Below, piece after piece: positions 44,726-54,237 of a DNA stretch of 64,000 bases (position 1 is the first letter of the stretch; each line of letters opens with the position of its first letter). The stretch is from NCBI GenBank assembly GCA_005882115.1, contig VBEG01000025.1:1-64000 (forward strand), written 5' to 3'. Origin of the DNA: Chloroflexota bacterium. GTDB lineage: Bacteria; Chloroflexota; Dormibacteria; Dormibacterales; Dormibacteraceae. The notes beneath the pieces are model-generated. The model saw only the letters and a list, made by a program, of their open reading frames with translations, had not been told where the DNA came from and made no database searches. A program made the translations under genes and the position numbers.

Positions 44726-45120
44726 TTCTTTTTGTTGGTGGCTCGCTTCGTGGGAGTTTTCGCCTTCGCTGGCGACGCGGCAGACTGGCGACCGGGCCTG
44801 GCCACTTTCTTGACCGAAGCTGTCTTTGGCCTGGCTGGCGCTTTCGCCGGAGCCTTGGCTTTGACCTGGGTCTTGGCCTTGGGCTGAGCTGCGGCCTGGA
44901 CGGGGACCTCGATCTCGGCCGGAGCCTCGACGACCTCCGGCGCGACCACGGCCACGCCGACCGAGCTCGACAGCGTCCGGTGACAGCTCTCGCAGGTGAT
45001 GATCGTGCGGACGAGGGTTCCGAGCTGGTGCTCCTCGCGCCGCAGGTTTCGGGTCCGGCCGCAGAAGTTGCAGTAGCCGGTCTCGACAGTGACGTTGACG
45101 TGCCCAGGACGTTTGTTCAT
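44722..45120 (-). CDS. Zinc-finger protein with Lys/Ala/Pro-rich tail
   Basis: 132 residues. Two Cys pairs, CNFC and CESC, about 26 residues apart, form a small zinc ribbon (residues 16-50). The rest is a Pro/Ala/Lys-rich tail (repeats of KAPAKAP type), typical of disordered nucleic-acid-binding extensions. A TAACTT box 9 bases before the ATG suggests a leaderless transcript. It precedes the NatAB-like genes and overlaps them. Function unknown. Confidence 0.6.
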   Translation of the reverse strand: MNKRPGHVNVTVETGYCNFCGRTRNLRREEHQLGTLVRTIITCESCHRTLSSSVGVAVVAPEVVEAPAEIEVPVQAAAQPKAKTQVKAKAPAKAPARPKTASVKKVARPGRQSAASPAKAKTPTKRATNKKK

Positions 45121-45129
45121 GGAATGCGT

Positions 45130-45144
45130 AAGTTACGGTAAACT
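45130..45144. promoter_or_regulatory. Divergent -10 boxes (zinc-finger gene / pyr operon)
   Basis: Minus strand: TAACTT (complement of 45130-45135), 9 bases before the zinc-finger ATG. Plus strand: TAAACT (45139-45144), which puts the pyr transcript start near 45151, just before the PyrR-type hairpin. Confidence 0.45.
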
Positions 45145-45156
45145 CTCGCGAGCTCG

Positions 45157-45190
45157 CCTTTAAGTCCGGGACAGAGAGCCCGGGAAGGAG
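45157..45190 (+). promoter_or_regulatory. PyrR-binding RNA element with embedded Shine-Dalgarno
   Basis: The leader folds as CCTT / AAGG (outer stem), an internal TTAAGT bulge, CCGGG / CCCGG (inner stem), and a loop containing CAGAGA. Known PyrR anti-antiterminator hairpins have the loop CNGNGA and a UCC box after a UUUAA-type bulge; both are seen here. The outer stem's AAGGAG (45185-45190) is the pyrB Shine-Dalgarno, 8 bases before GTG 45199. PyrR binding would therefore block translation. pyrR is the second gene of the operon. Confidence 0.7.
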
Positions 45191-45198
45191 ATTTTTTC

Positions 45199-46125
45199 GT
45201 GGCCGTCACGTCCGGGCTGCAGCACGTAATCGAGAGTCAACAATTCTCTCGTTCCATCCTCGAAGACCTTTTCGCGCGGGCCGACGAGATCAAGCGCGAG
45301 CCCCACCACTTCATCGGGCGCCTTGCCGGACAGGTGATGGCGGCATTGTTTTACGAACCGTCGACCAGAACCCGTCTGTCGTTCGAGGCGGCGATGCTGC
45401 GCCTGGGGGGCGAGACGATGGGCACCGACAACGCTCGGGAATTCTCCTCCGCGGCCAAGGGCGAGACCCTTGAAGACACGATCCAGATCGTCGGCGGCTA
45501 CGCCGACGTCATCGTCTTGCGCCACAACGAAGAGGGAGCGGCCAAGCGCGCCGCCGCTGTAGCGTCGGTCCCGATCATCAACGCCGGCGACGGACCCGGC
45601 CAGCATCCGACGCAGGCGCTGCTCGATCTGTACACCGTGCGGAACGAGCTCGGCCGCATCGATGGGGTGCGCGTGGCGATGGTCGGCGACCTCGCCAACG
45701 GCCGTACGGTGCGCTCCCTGACCTACCTGCTGGGCAAGTTCAAGGACATCAAGGTCTGGTTCGTCGCGCCGCCGCAGGTCGCGATGCGCGAGGACCTGAA
45801 AGCTCACCTCGACGAGCACCACGTGCCATGGATCGAGACCGAGGATCTCAACGCGGTGCTTCCAGAGGCGGACGTCGTCTACATGACGCGAATCCAAAAG
45901 GAGCGCTTCACCGATCCCGAGGCATACAACGCGGTAAAGGGCGCGTACCGCATCGACAAGGACGCGATGGCGCTGATGCGCAAGTACGCCATCCTCATGC
46001 ACCCGCTGCCTCGCGTCGACGAGATATCGCCCGAAGTGGACGCCGACCCGCGATCGGCCTACTTCCGCCAGGCCCGCAACGGCCTGCATGTCCGGATGGC
46101 TCTCCTGGATCGGCTCCTCACATGA
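45199..46125 (+). CDS. pyrB: Aspartate carbamoyltransferase catalytic subunit
   Basis: 308 residues from a GTG with AAGGAG 8 bases upstream. Carbamoyl-phosphate loop FYEPSTRTRLSFEAAMLRLGG, GDGPGQHPTQALLDL, and HPLPRVDEISPEVD. It makes carbamoyl aspartate. No pyrI is present, so it is probably a trimer or associates with PyrC encoded elsewhere. pyrR overlaps its stop by ATGA. Confidence 0.95.
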   Translation: MAVTSGLQHVIESQQFSRSILEDLFARADEIKREPHHFIGRLAGQVMAALFYEPSTRTRLSFEAAMLRLGGETMGTDNAREFSSAAKGETLEDTIQIVGGYADVIVLRHNEEGAAKRAAAVASVPIINAGDGPGQHPTQALLDLYTVRNELGRIDGVRVAMVGDLANGRTVRSLTYLLGKFKDIKVWFVAPPQVAMREDLKAHLDEHHVPWIETEDLNAVLPEADVVYMTRIQKERFTDPEAYNAVKGAYRIDKDAMALMRKYAILMHPLPRVDEISPEVDADPRSAYFRQARNGLHVRMALLDRLLT

Positions 46126-46670
46126 GCGTCGCCCAGGGTCGCCTCAAGGCGACGGTGATGGACGCCGACCAGATCCGGCGATCGTTGTCGCGCATCGCCC
46201 ACGAGATCGTGGAGCGCAACCGCGGTGTCGAGGACGTCGTGCTCGTCGGTGTGGTGAGCAAGGGCGACGTCCTGGCCCAGCGCCTCGCCGCGACCCTGAC
46301 CATGCTCGAGGGCAGGGACGTCCCGTTCGGTCGACTCGACGTGACCAAGCATCGCGACGACCTGCACCTCAGGCCGCCTGATGGCCACCGCCCTTCCAGC
46401 GACATCCCTGAGATCGGCGGCAAGGTGGTGGTCCTCATCGACGATGTCATCCACCACGGCCGGACGGCTCGCGCGGCGATGGACGCCCTGATGGATTTCG
46501 GGAGGCCGCGCGCGATCCAGCTCGCCGTGCTCATCGACCGCGGCCACCGCGAGCTACCGATTCGGCCCGACTACGTGGGCAAGAACGTTCCCACCGCCGA
46601 CGCAGAGCGCATCGAGGTCCTGATCGCCGAGGAGGACGGCATCGACCAGGCGGTGATCGTTGCCGGATAG
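46122..46670 (+). CDS. pyrR: Bifunctional pyr operon regulator / uracil phosphoribosyltransferase
   Basis: 182 residues from the ATG at 46122 (ATGA overlap with pyrB). PRPP-binding loop [39 protein letters not shown] and [22 protein letters not shown] are PyrR family segments. UMP-bound PyrR should bind the hairpin at 45157-45190. Unusually, pyrR is second, not first, in the operon. Confidence 0.92.
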   Translation: MSVAQGRLKATVMDADQIRRSLSRIAHEIVERNRGVEDVVLVGVVSKGDVLAQRLAATLTMLEGRDVPFGRLDVTKHRDDLHLRPPDGHRPSSDIPEIGGKVVVLIDDVIHHGRTARAAMDALMDFGRPRAIQLAVLIDRGHRELPIRPDYVGKNVPTADAERIEVLIAEEDGIDQAVIVAG

Positions 46671-49600
46671 GAAATCGTTGGCTGTCCTGGTCCTTGAAGA
46701 CGGCCGCGCCTTCGTCGGCGCGTCGCTCGGCGCAGATGTCGTAGGCGAGGGCGAGCTGGTCTTCAACACCGCGATGACCGGCTACCAGGAGGTCCTCACC
46801 GATCCGTCCTACGCGGGCCAGATGGTGTGCATGACCTACCCGCTGCAGGGCAATTACGGAGTCCGCGATGCGGACGCGGAGTCGGGGCGACCCTGGGCGC
46901 GTGCGCTGGTCGTGCGGTGGGCTTGCCCGTCGCCCAGCCATCACTCGAGCGAGGCGTCGCTCGACGAGTACCTGCGCCGGTGGAACGTGCCCGGAATCAC
47001 TGACATCGACACCCGGGCGTTGACCCGACACATCCGAACCCACGGAACCCAGCGAGCGGTCCTCGTCCACGAGACCGCTGCGCCGTCCCCGGCGAGGCTG
47101 GCCGAGCTTGCCCACGCCGCCAAGCGCGTGACACCTCTGGCCGAGCAAGACCTGGTCGCGCAGACTTCGCGGACGAGCCGGGAAGAGTGGCTCGAGCCAA
47201 TGCCTCCCGAGCTGAGAGCTCGCAAGCGAAGCGACGGCGAGGGCTTGCTGGTCGCGGTGATCGACTATGGCGTGAAGGCCAACATCCTGCGGTCGCTGCG
47301 CGAGCGCGGATGCCGGGTGGTGGTGCTTCCGCATACGGCGACCTGGGCGGACGTGCGCTCGAGCGGCGCAGACGGGCTCGTGCTGTCGAACGGCCCCGGC
47401 GATCCCGCCGTCCTCGATGGGCCGGTGCACCTCGCGCGCGAAGCGCTGGGTGAGATCCCGATGTTCGGCATCTGCCTCGGTCACCAGATCATGGGCCGCG
47501 CCGCCGGAGCTACGACTTCGCGGCTGCCTTACGGCCACCACGGTGCGAACCACCCTGTCAAAGACCTCGACACGGGCCACGTCCACATCACGAGTCAGAA
47601 CCACGAGTTCCAGGTCGATGCCGCGTCGATCCCCGACGGCGATTTCTACGTCTCGCAACGCAACCTGAACGACGGCTCGGTCGAGGGCCTCGGCCACCGC
47701 ACGCTGCCCGCCTTCAGCGTCCAGTACCACCCCGAAGGTTGCCCAGGTCCGCAGGACAACCAGCACCTGTACGACCGCTTTGTCGACATGGTCCGCAGCC
47801 GGGCGCCCGTAGCCCGCGCCGTGGCTGGAATGGCCGAGCCGGCCCGACCGCGCAAGGTTTTGATCCTCGGTTCGGGGCCGATCGTGATCGGCCAGGCCGC
47901 CGAGTTCGACTACGCCGGCACGCAAGCGTGCAAGGCGCTTCGCGAAGAGGGCATCGAGACCGTGCTGGTCAACTCGAACCCCGCCACGATCATGACCGAC
48001 GAAGAAGTCGCCGACCGCGTGTACCTCGAGCCGCTGACGGTTGAGGCGGTAGAGCGGATCATCGAGCGCGAGCGACCCGACGCGCTGCTGCCGACTCTGG
48101 GTGGTCAGACGGGCCTCAACCTCGCGACCGACCTCGCGAATGCAGGCGTGCTCGACCGGCACGGGGTCCGGCTGCTCGGCGCGACGATCGACACAATCCG
48201 CAAGGCCGAAGACCGCCAGGCCTTCAAAGAGATGCTCGAGGCGATGGGCGAGCCGGTCCCGGTCTCGCGGGTGTGCGAATCGATCGAAGAGGTCAGGGAC
48301 TTTGCGGCGCTCAACGGCCTCCCGCTCGTCATCCGCCCGGCGTACACGCTCGGCGGGACCGGTGGAGGGTTCGTGACCACCGACACCGACCTCGAGCGTG
48401 TCGCCCTGCGTGGCCTCGCGGCGTCGCCAATCCACCAGGTCCTCATCGAGCGCTCCTTGTGGGGATGGAAGGAGATCGAGTACGAGGTGATGCGCGACGG
48501 GGCTGACACCTGCATCACCGTCTGCAACATGGAAAACCTCGACCCCATGGGCGTGCACACCGGCGATTCGATCGTGGTCGCGCCCGCGCAGACGCTTTCC
48601 GACCGCGACCACCAGATGCTGCGGTCATCCGCGATACGGATCATCCGCGCGCTCGGCATCGAGGGCGGGTGCAACGTGCAGTTCGCGCTCGACCCCAAGA
48701 GCTCGCAGTACTACGTGATCGAGGTCAACCCTCGTGTCAGCCGCTCGTCGGCGTTGGCTTCGAAGGCGACCGGCTACCCGATCGCCCGCGTGGCCGCGAA
48801 AGTCGCGGTGGGCAGGCGGCTCGAGGAGATCCGCAACGAGATCACCGGGCGCACGTTCGCCGCGTTCGAGCCCGCGCTGGACTACTGCGTGGTCAAGATC
48901 CCGAGGTGGCCGTTCGACAAGTTCCCCGCCGGCGATCGCCGGCTCGGCACTCAGATGGCGTCGACCGGCGAGGTGATGGCCGTCGAGCGGACTTTCGAAG
49001 CCGCGCTCACGAAGGCCATTCGCTCGCTCGAGCAGAGACCTCCGGCCGACTGGGACATCGGACCTGAGAGCATCGACCAGCCGAACGACAGGAGGCTGTT
49101 TGCGCTCCTCCACGCACTGCGCAACGGCGCCGACGTCGCGTCGCTGGCGGGGCGCAGCGGCATCGACCGCTGGTTCATCGATCGCATGGCCAGCCTCGTG
49201 CGGGTCGAGGTCGAAGGCGATGCGAGGGAGCTCCGCCGGGCGGGGTTTTCGGACGCCATGATCACGGCGCTGCGCGGTGAAACGGTCGAGCCCGCGCAGC
49301 CCACCTACAAGCTCGTCGACACGTGCGCCGGCGAGTTCGAGGCGGCGACTCCCTACTACTACTCATGCTGGGAGGAGGAAGACGAATCGGAACTCCTCCC
49401 CATTCATGGGGAGGTGGCGCCGAAGGGGACGGAGGGGCCCGACCTCCAGCGCACCGTCCTCGTCGTGGGTTCCGGGCCGATCCGGATCGGGCAGGGCATC
49501 GAGTTCGACTACTGCTCGGTGCACGCCGCGTGGGCGCTGCGCGAAGCTGGTGTGCGCGCGGTGATGGTCAACTCCAACCCCGAGACAGTGTCCACCGACT

Positions 49601-51039
49601 TCGACACATCGGACCGCCTGTACTTCGAGCCGCTCGACCTCGACGGTGCGCTCCATGTGGCTCGCGCGGAAGAGGCCAGCGGCGCGCTGGTCCAGTTCGG
49701 CGGCCAGACCGCGATCAACCTCGCGCAGCCTCTCGACGAGCACCAGGTCACCATCCTCGGCTCGAGCGTCGAGGCGATCGACCTCGCGGAAGACCGGCGC
49801 GCTTTCGCGCGATCGCTTGACGCGATTGGGGTGCCGCAACCTGTGGGCGGCACGACGACGACGATCGAAGAGGCCGAGGCGATCGCTGAGCGCGCCGGCT
49901 ACCCCGTGCTTGTGCGCCCGTCGTACGTGCTGGGCGGTCGCGCGATGGAGATCGTGCGCAACCGCGACGAGCTCCGCCGCTACATGGCCTGGGCGATCAG
50001 CGCCATGCCTCGTGGCCAGGTCCTCGTCGACAAGTACCTCCAGGGCATGGAGGTCGAGGTCGACGCGATCTCGGATGGCGAGACCGTCGTCATCCCGGGA
50101 GTGATGCAGCACGTCGAACGCGCGGGCGTGCATTCGGGCGACTCGTACGCCGTTTATCCGGCCCAGGGCCTGGAGCGCGCCGAGCTCGACCACATCGTCG
50201 ATTACACCGTGCGGATCGCCCGCCACCTGCGATTGCGTGGCCTGGTCAACGTCCAGTACGTCGTGCACCGCGGACACGTATACGTGCTCGAGGTCAACCC
50301 GCGCGCCTCACGGACCGTCCCTTTCCTGTCCAAGGTCACTGGCGTGCCGGTCGTCAAGCTCGCGACGCGCGTCATGCTCGGCGAGAAGCTTGCCGACCTG
50401 GGTTGGGCGACAGGACTCGTGGCATCGCGCGAGCTCATCGCGGTCAAGGCGCCGGTGTTCTCCATGAACAAGCTCGCGGCAGTGGATTCCTACCTGGGCC
50501 CCGAGATGAAGTCCACGGGGGAGGCGATCGGGATCGCGCGCAGCCTCAACGAAGCGCTGCGCAAAGCATTCGCCGCTTCTGGCATGCATGTGGAGCGAGG
50601 CAGCGCCGCTTTGCTCACGATCGCAGACGCGGACAAGCCGGAGCTCTTTCCGATCGTGTCGCGGCTGGTCGAGCTGGGATGCCGGCTCGTCGCGACGGAC
50701 GGCACGGCGAGGGCGCTGCGCGCGGCCGGGTTCTCGCCGCGCGTGGTAGCCAAGATCGGCGAAGAGGGCCCCACCGTCGTCGACGTGATCGTGCGCGGTG
50801 AGGTTCAGCTCGTGATCAACACGATGTCGAACATCTACGAGGATCGCGGCGATGGCGCCCCGGTGTTCAAAGACGGGTTTGAGATCCGCCGCGCTGCCGT
50901 CGAGCGCCGCATTCCCTGCCTGACCTCCCTCGACACGGCGACAGCGCTGCTCGAGTCGGTGGTCGCCGCGCCGGACGAAGTCGAAGTGCGGACCATCGGC
51001 GAATGGCGGGACCCAGGCTCTCTCTTCTCGCAGGGGTGA
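46660..51039 (+). CDS. carAB: Fused carbamoyl-phosphate synthase (CarA-CarB)
   Basis: 1459 residues from a TTG that overlaps pyrR by 11 bases; the TTG at 46678 is an alternative. Residues 1-385 are Car[18 protein letters not shown], nucleophile Cys in FGICLGHQI, and [12 protein letters not shown]. After a linker of about 10 residues CarB begins ([21 protein letters not shown]). Two ATP-grasp halves ([26 protein letters not shown]) and a C-terminal MGS-like domain follow. The join between the two CarB halves holds about 14 extra residues encoded by a palindromic repeat. The order matches eukaryotic CPS II; in bacteria the subunits are usually separate. Confidence 0.92.
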   Translation: MPDRKSLAVLVLEDGRAFVGASLGADVVGEGELVFNTAMTGYQEVLTDPSYAGQMVCMTYPLQGNYGVRDADAESGRPWARALVVRWACPSPSHHSSEASLDEYLRRWNVPGITDIDTRALTRHIRTHGTQRAVLVHETAAPSPARLAELAHAAKRVTPLAEQDLVAQTSRTSREEWLEPMPPELRARKRSDGEGLLVAVIDYGVKANILRSLRERGCRVVVLPHTATWADVRSSGADGLVLSNGPGDPAVLDGPVHLAREALGEIPMFGICLGHQIMGRAAGATTSRLPYGHHGANHPVKDLDTGHVHITSQNHEFQVDAASIPDGDFYVSQRNLNDGSVEGLGHRTLPAFSVQYHPEGCPGPQDNQHLYDRFVDMVRSRAPVARAVAGMAEPARPRKVLILGSGPIVIGQAAEFDYAGTQACKALREEGIETVLVNSNPATIMTDEEVADRVYLEPLTVEAVERIIERERPDALLPTLGGQTGLNLATDLANAGVLDRHGVRLLGATIDTIRKAEDRQAFKEMLEAMGEPVPVSRVCESIEEVRDFAALNGLPLVIRPAYTLGGTGGGFVTTDTDLERVALRGLAASPIHQVLIERSLWGWKEIEYEVMRDGADTCITVCNMENLDPMGVHTGDSIVVAPAQTLSDRDHQMLRSSAIRIIRALGIEGGCNVQFALDPKSSQYYVIEVNPRVSRSSALASKATGYPIARVAAKVAVGRRLEEIRNEITGRTFAAFEPALDYCVVKIPRWPFDKFPAGDRRLGTQMASTGEVMAVERTFEAALTKAIRSLEQRPPADWDIGPESIDQPNDRRLFALLHALRNGADVASLAGRSGIDRWFIDRMASLVRVEVEGDARELRRAGFSDAMITALRGETVEPAQPTYKLVDTCAGEFEAATPYYYSCWEEEDESELLPIHGEVAPKGTEGPDLQRTVLVVGSGPIRIGQGIEFDYCSVHAAWALREAGVRAVMVNSNPETVSTDFDTSDRLYFEPLDLDGALHVARAEEASGALVQFGGQTAINLAQPLDEHQVTILGSSVEAIDLAEDRRAFARSLDAIGVPQPVGGTTTTIEEAEAIAERAGYPVLVRPSYVLGGRAMEIVRNRDELRRYMAWAISAMPRGQVLVDKYLQGMEVEVDAISDGETVVIPGVMQHVERAGVHSGDSYAVYPAQGLERAELDHIVDYTVRIARHLRLRGLVNVQYVVHRGHVYVLEVNPRASRTVPFLSKVTGVPVVKLATRVMLGEKLADLGWATGLVASRELIAVKAPVFSMNKLAAVDSYLGPEMKSTGEAIGIARSLNEALRKAFAASGMHVERGSAALLTIADADKPELFPIVSRLVELGCRLVATDGTARALRAAGFSPRVVAKIGEEGPTVVDVIVRGEVQLVINTMSNIYEDRGDGAPVFKDGFEIRRAAVERRIPCLTSLDTATALLESVVAAPDEVEVRTIGEWRDPGSLFSQG
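49389..49438 (+). repeat. Protein-coding palindromic repeat, copy 2 (inside carB)
   Basis: CCTCCCCAT-TC-ATGGGGAGG (49395-49414) has flanks GGAACT before it and GGTGGCGC, then GGAGGGGC, after it. The copy at 14203-14250 has the same arrangement in reverse orientation. It is read in frame as [16 protein letters not shown] between YYSCWEEED and [14 protein letters not shown]. coli CarB has a shorter stretch at this point. Confidence 0.78.
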
Positions 51040-51058
51040 GGGTTTGGGGCGAGGGGCG

Positions 51059-51826
51059 TTGAGCGGCATGTTCCTCATTGACGCACCGTTAACCGCGCGT
51101 CGCGAAGTCGCGCGCGGCATGTTCGTCATCTCCATGCACGCGCCCGAGATCGCGACCGCCGTGCGAGCCGGTCAGTTTGTCAACCTCGGATGGTCGGGCG
51201 GCCCGCTCCTCCGGCGGCCGTTCTCGGTCTATCGCGTCGAGGGTGAGCACATCGAGATCGTCTTGAAAGCAGTCGGCGCCGGCACCGCGGAGCTGCTCAC
51301 GATGCAGCGCGGCGAGCGGCTCAGCTGCGTCGGCCCGCTCGGCCATGGCTATGACTTCGCTTCGAGGGCGCGAAGCGCCGTGCTCATCAGCGGGGGGCTG
51401 GGCGTGGCGCCGATGCCTCTCGCCGCGAGAGATGCAAGAGCGGCCGGGCTGCGCGTGGTGTGGGTCCACGGCGCCCGAAGGGCCGAGGAGCTGTGTCACG
51501 AAGCGGATGGCGACGAGGTGATCTGGGCCACGGACGACGGCTCGCTAGGGACGCGCGGCACCGCGGTGTCTGTCGCACCCGATGCAGAGGTTGTGCTTGC
51601 CTGCGGTCCTAACCGGATGCTGGGCGCGGTAGCGGAGCGCTGGCCAGACGCCCAGGTCGCGGTCGAGACCTACATGGGCTGTGGCACCGGTGTCTGCCTC
51701 GGGTGCGCGGTCCCGCTTCGTCGCGGCGGCTACGACCGGGCGTGCAAAGAAGGACCCGTCTACCGCGCCGCCGATGTCGACTGGACAGCTTTGCCTTCGC
51801 ACCTTTCTTATGCGGTGACGGTTTGA
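51059..51826 (+). CDS. pyrK: Dihydroorotate dehydrogenase electron transfer subunit
   Basis: 255 residues from the TTG at 51059; the ATG at 51068 is close. Ferredoxin-reductase fold: GQFVNLGW, LLRRPFSVYRVEG (FAD), ISGGLGVAPMPLAAR (NAD), and the 2Fe-2S site MGCGTGVCLGCAVP with a fourth Cys in YDRACKEGPVY. It passes electrons from PyrD FMN to NAD. pyrD starts within its stop (TTGA). Confidence 0.92.
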   Translation: MSGMFLIDAPLTARREVARGMFVISMHAPEIATAVRAGQFVNLGWSGGPLLRRPFSVYRVEGEHIEIVLKAVGAGTAELLTMQRGERLSCVGPLGHGYDFASRARSAVLISGGLGVAPMPLAARDARAAGLRVVWVHGARRAEELCHEADGDEVIWATDDGSLGTRGTAVSVAPDAEVVLACGPNRMLGAVAERWPDAQVAVETYMGCGTGVCLGCAVPLRRGGYDRACKEGPVYRAADVDWTALPSHLSYAVTV

Positions 51827-52737
51827 CCATCGACATGTCGGTCGCGGTTGGCACGATGCAAATGCGCGGCCCCGTGCTGGCGGCGTCGGGCACGTTCGGC
51901 TACGGCACCGAGGTTCCGCTGCTCGAAAGACGCGCACTCGGCGGGATGGTTTCCAAGGGAATCTTCCTGCGGCCTCGCGAAGGCACCACGCCGCCACGCA
52001 TCGCGGAGACGCCCAGCGGGATGCTCAACGCGATCGGTTTGCAGGGGCCGGGCGCCGATGCGCTCGTCCGCGACTATGCGCCGCAATGGGCTGGGTGGGA
52101 CTTTCCGGTGCTCGTCAATATCAACGGCGAGTCGGCCTCCGAGTACGGCGAGCTCACGGCGCGACTCGACGGTGTTCCGGGCATCGCCGGCTTTGAGATC
52201 AACATCTCCTGTCCGAATGTCGAACAGGGTGGCCTTTACTTCGGCAACGACCCGCGCGCCGCTGCCGCGGTGACCGAGGCCGTGCGCAGACGAACCAAGC
52301 TTCCGCTCTGGGTCAAGCTCACGCCGATGGTGAGTGACATCGGCGTCATCGCTCGGGCCGTCGAGTCGGCCGGCGCCGACGCGCTGTGCGCCATCAACAC
52401 CTTCGTCGGCATGTCGATCGACCTCAACGCTTTCAAGCCACGACTCAGCTTTCGCACCGGCGGCCTGTCCGGGCCGGCGATCAGGCCGCTAGCCGTACAT
52501 CTCGCGCACCAGGCGGCGCGGGCGGTCCGGATTCCTGTGCTCGGGATCGGCGGCATCACGCGCGCGGAAGACGCGCTGGAGTTTCTTGTCGCGGGATGCA
52601 CGGCCGTCCAGGTCGGGACGGCCACGTTCGTCAACCCGAACGCGATCGCCGACGTCCATGACGGCATCGCGGCGTTTCTCGAAGGTCGCGGGTTCAAGTC
52701 CTTGGCCGACCTGCCGCGCTACCTTCCACGCGATTAG
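51823..52737 (+). CDS. pyrD: Dihydroorotate dehydrogenase B catalytic subunit (type 1B)
   Basis: 304 residues from a TTG that overlaps the pyrK stop. FMN TIM barrel with LAASGTFGYGTE, NAIGLQGPGADAL, INISCPNVEQGG (catalytic Cys) and GIGGITRAEDALEFLVAG. Oxidises dihydroorotate to orotate with PyrK. Last gene of the pyr operon here; pyrC, pyrE and pyrF are not in the window. Confidence 0.95.
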   Translation: MTIDMSVAVGTMQMRGPVLAASGTFGYGTEVPLLERRALGGMVSKGIFLRPREGTTPPRIAETPSGMLNAIGLQGPGADALVRDYAPQWAGWDFPVLVNINGESASEYGELTARLDGVPGIAGFEINISCPNVEQGGLYFGNDPRAAAAVTEAVRRRTKLPLWVKLTPMVSDIGVIARAVESAGADALCAINTFVGMSIDLNAFKPRLSFRTGGLSGPAIRPLAVHLAHQAARAVRIPVLGIGGITRAEDALEFLVAGCTAVQVGTATFVNPNAIADVHDGIAAFLEGRGFKSLADLPRYLPRD

Positions 52738-52747
52738 GGAGGGATCG

Positions 52748-53434
52748 ATGTCAACGGAAATTCCGCCGCGTCCAATCGAGTCGGGAGCGCTGCAGATCCT
52801 GGCCACCGAGCACTGGAGCCTGCTAGCGACCCGCGCCCTGACGTACCAGGAGTCGCTGGGGCGCGTGAACATGTTTCTGACCATCCTCTCCGGCGCCGTG
52901 ATCGCCCTGGCTCTGGTCGCCCAGGCCGACCGTTTCGGTCCGGCCTTCTTCGCCATCGCGATCTTCATGCTCGCGGTCGTCTTTCTGGTGGGCGTGTTCA
53001 CGGTCGCCCGCCTCATGGCGCTGAACCGCGACGACTTCCGCTGGGTGCTCGGGATGAACCGCCTCCGCAACGCCTACCTCGACCTCCACCCCGAGCTCGA
53101 GCCGCATTTCACCACGAGTCCCTATGACGATCTTCCGGGAGCGCTCCAGACGCTCGGCGTCGAGACCTCCGGCGCGGACAGGCTCGGGTCCATGTTCCAC
53201 GGGTTACAGACCTTGCCGGGCATGCTGTCGTTGATCGTGGCTGCGGTGGGCGGCGCCATCGGCGGACTGATCGCCGCTGGCTTCGGTGCGCCGGCTGGGA
53301 TAGTCCTCCTGTCGGGCATCGCGGCGTTCGTGCTGGCGGCTGTCGGGATGGGATATTGGGGCAGTCGCTCCGTGCGGCGGCTCAGCCCGGGCCTCGCGGC
53401 TCGATTTCCCGGGCCCCGAAAACCGCCAACTTAG
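52748..53434 (+). CDS. Membrane protein of unknown function
   Basis: 228 residues from the ATG at 52748, with GGAGGG 5 bases upstream, one of the few strong Shine-Dalgarno sites here. Two transmembrane helices at about 42-62 and 68-90 are separated from two more at about 160-185 and 190-212 by a soluble loop. No family recognised. It may be the tail of the pyr operon or an independent unit. Confidence 0.65.
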   Translation: MSTEIPPRPIESGALQILATEHWSLLATRALTYQESLGRVNMFLTILSGAVIALALVAQADRFGPAFFAIAIFMLAVVFLVGVFTVARLMALNRDDFRWVLGMNRLRNAYLDLHPELEPHFTTSPYDDLPGALQTLGVETSGADRLGSMFHGLQTLPGMLSLIVAAVGGAIGGLIAAGFGAPAGIVLLSGIAAFVLAAVGMGYWGSRSVRRLSPGLAARFPGPRKPPT

Positions 53435-53463
53435 GGTCGTCGTCCAGTCAGAATCCAGTAGCC

Positions 53464-54237
53464 GTGCTGGAAGTCGACAACCTCGCCAAGCGATACGGCG
53501 ACGTGCTCGCGCTCGAGGACCTGACCGTCCGCGTCGAGGGGGGGAAGTGCCTCGTCCTCCTCGGTCGCAACGGCGCGGGTAAGACGACCGCGCTGCGCTG
53601 CATGGCCGGCGTGCTGCCGCCCACCGCTGGCACTGTCAAGGTCGACGGCATCGACGCCGCCGACGATCCTGCCGCCGTACGCGCGCGCGTTGGCCTGATG
53701 CCGGAGGTGCCCGGACTCTACGAGCGCATGTCCGCCCGCGACTATCTCGACTATTTCGGAGCGATCTACGACATCGAGCCGGGCCTGCGCAAGCGGAGGA
53801 TCTCCGAGCTCCTCGAACTCTTTGAGCTCGCGGATGCGGGCGACCGCTGGCTCGGCACCTTCTCGAAAGGCATGCGGCAGAAGGTCGCGCTCATTCGCGC
53901 GACGTTGCACCGTCCGCGCCTGGTGCTGGCCGACGAGCCGACATCGGCGCTCGACCCGGACAGCGCGCGCCGCGCGTGGGATTACCTCAACTATCTGAAG
54001 AGCGACGGCTGCGCGCTCGTGATCTGCACTCACAGCATGGAGGAGGCGGAGCACCTTGCAGGAGACATCGGAATCATGTCGGCCGGCCGCGCGCTCGCCG
54101 TTGGCAACATGGCCGCGCTGCGTCGCCGCTCAGGTTTGAAAAAGCGTAAGCAGGTGCGCGAGCTGCCGACGCTGCAGGACATCTACCTCGCGATTGTGGG
54201 CAACCACTATGCGTTGGCCGAAACTCGAACGGCGTAA
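53464..54237 (+). CDS. ABC transporter ATP-binding protein
   Basis: 257 residues from the GTG at 53464 (MLEVDNLAKRYGDVLALEDLTV). Walker A GRNGAGKTTA, signature FSKGMRQKVALIRA (FSxG in place of LSGG), Walker B LVLADEPTSALD, H-loop ICTHSMEEAE. The next gene, a permease, overlaps its end by 29 bases. Confidence 0.92.
   Translation: MLEVDNLAKRYGDVLALEDLTVRVEGGKCLVLLGRNGAGKTTALRCMAGVLPPTAGTVKVDGIDAADDPAAVRARVGLMPEVPGLYERMSARDYLDYFGAIYDIEPGLRKRRISELLELFELADAGDRWLGTFSKGMRQKVALIRATLHRPRLVLADEPTSALDPDSARRAWDYLNYLKSDGCALVICTHSMEEAEHLAGDIGIMSAGRALAVGNMAALRRRSGLKKRKQVRELPTLQDIYLAIVGNHYALAETRTA

Noticed and set aside
45185-45197. Simple terminator before pyrB
   Set aside because: The T6 run follows a hairpin, but the GTG start and its Shine-Dalgarno lie right there and the loop fits PyrR, so a regulatory element is the better reading.
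46531-48612. 693-residue minus-strand ORF opposite carAB
   Set aside because: Complement of the conserved CarA and CarB sequence; no independent support.
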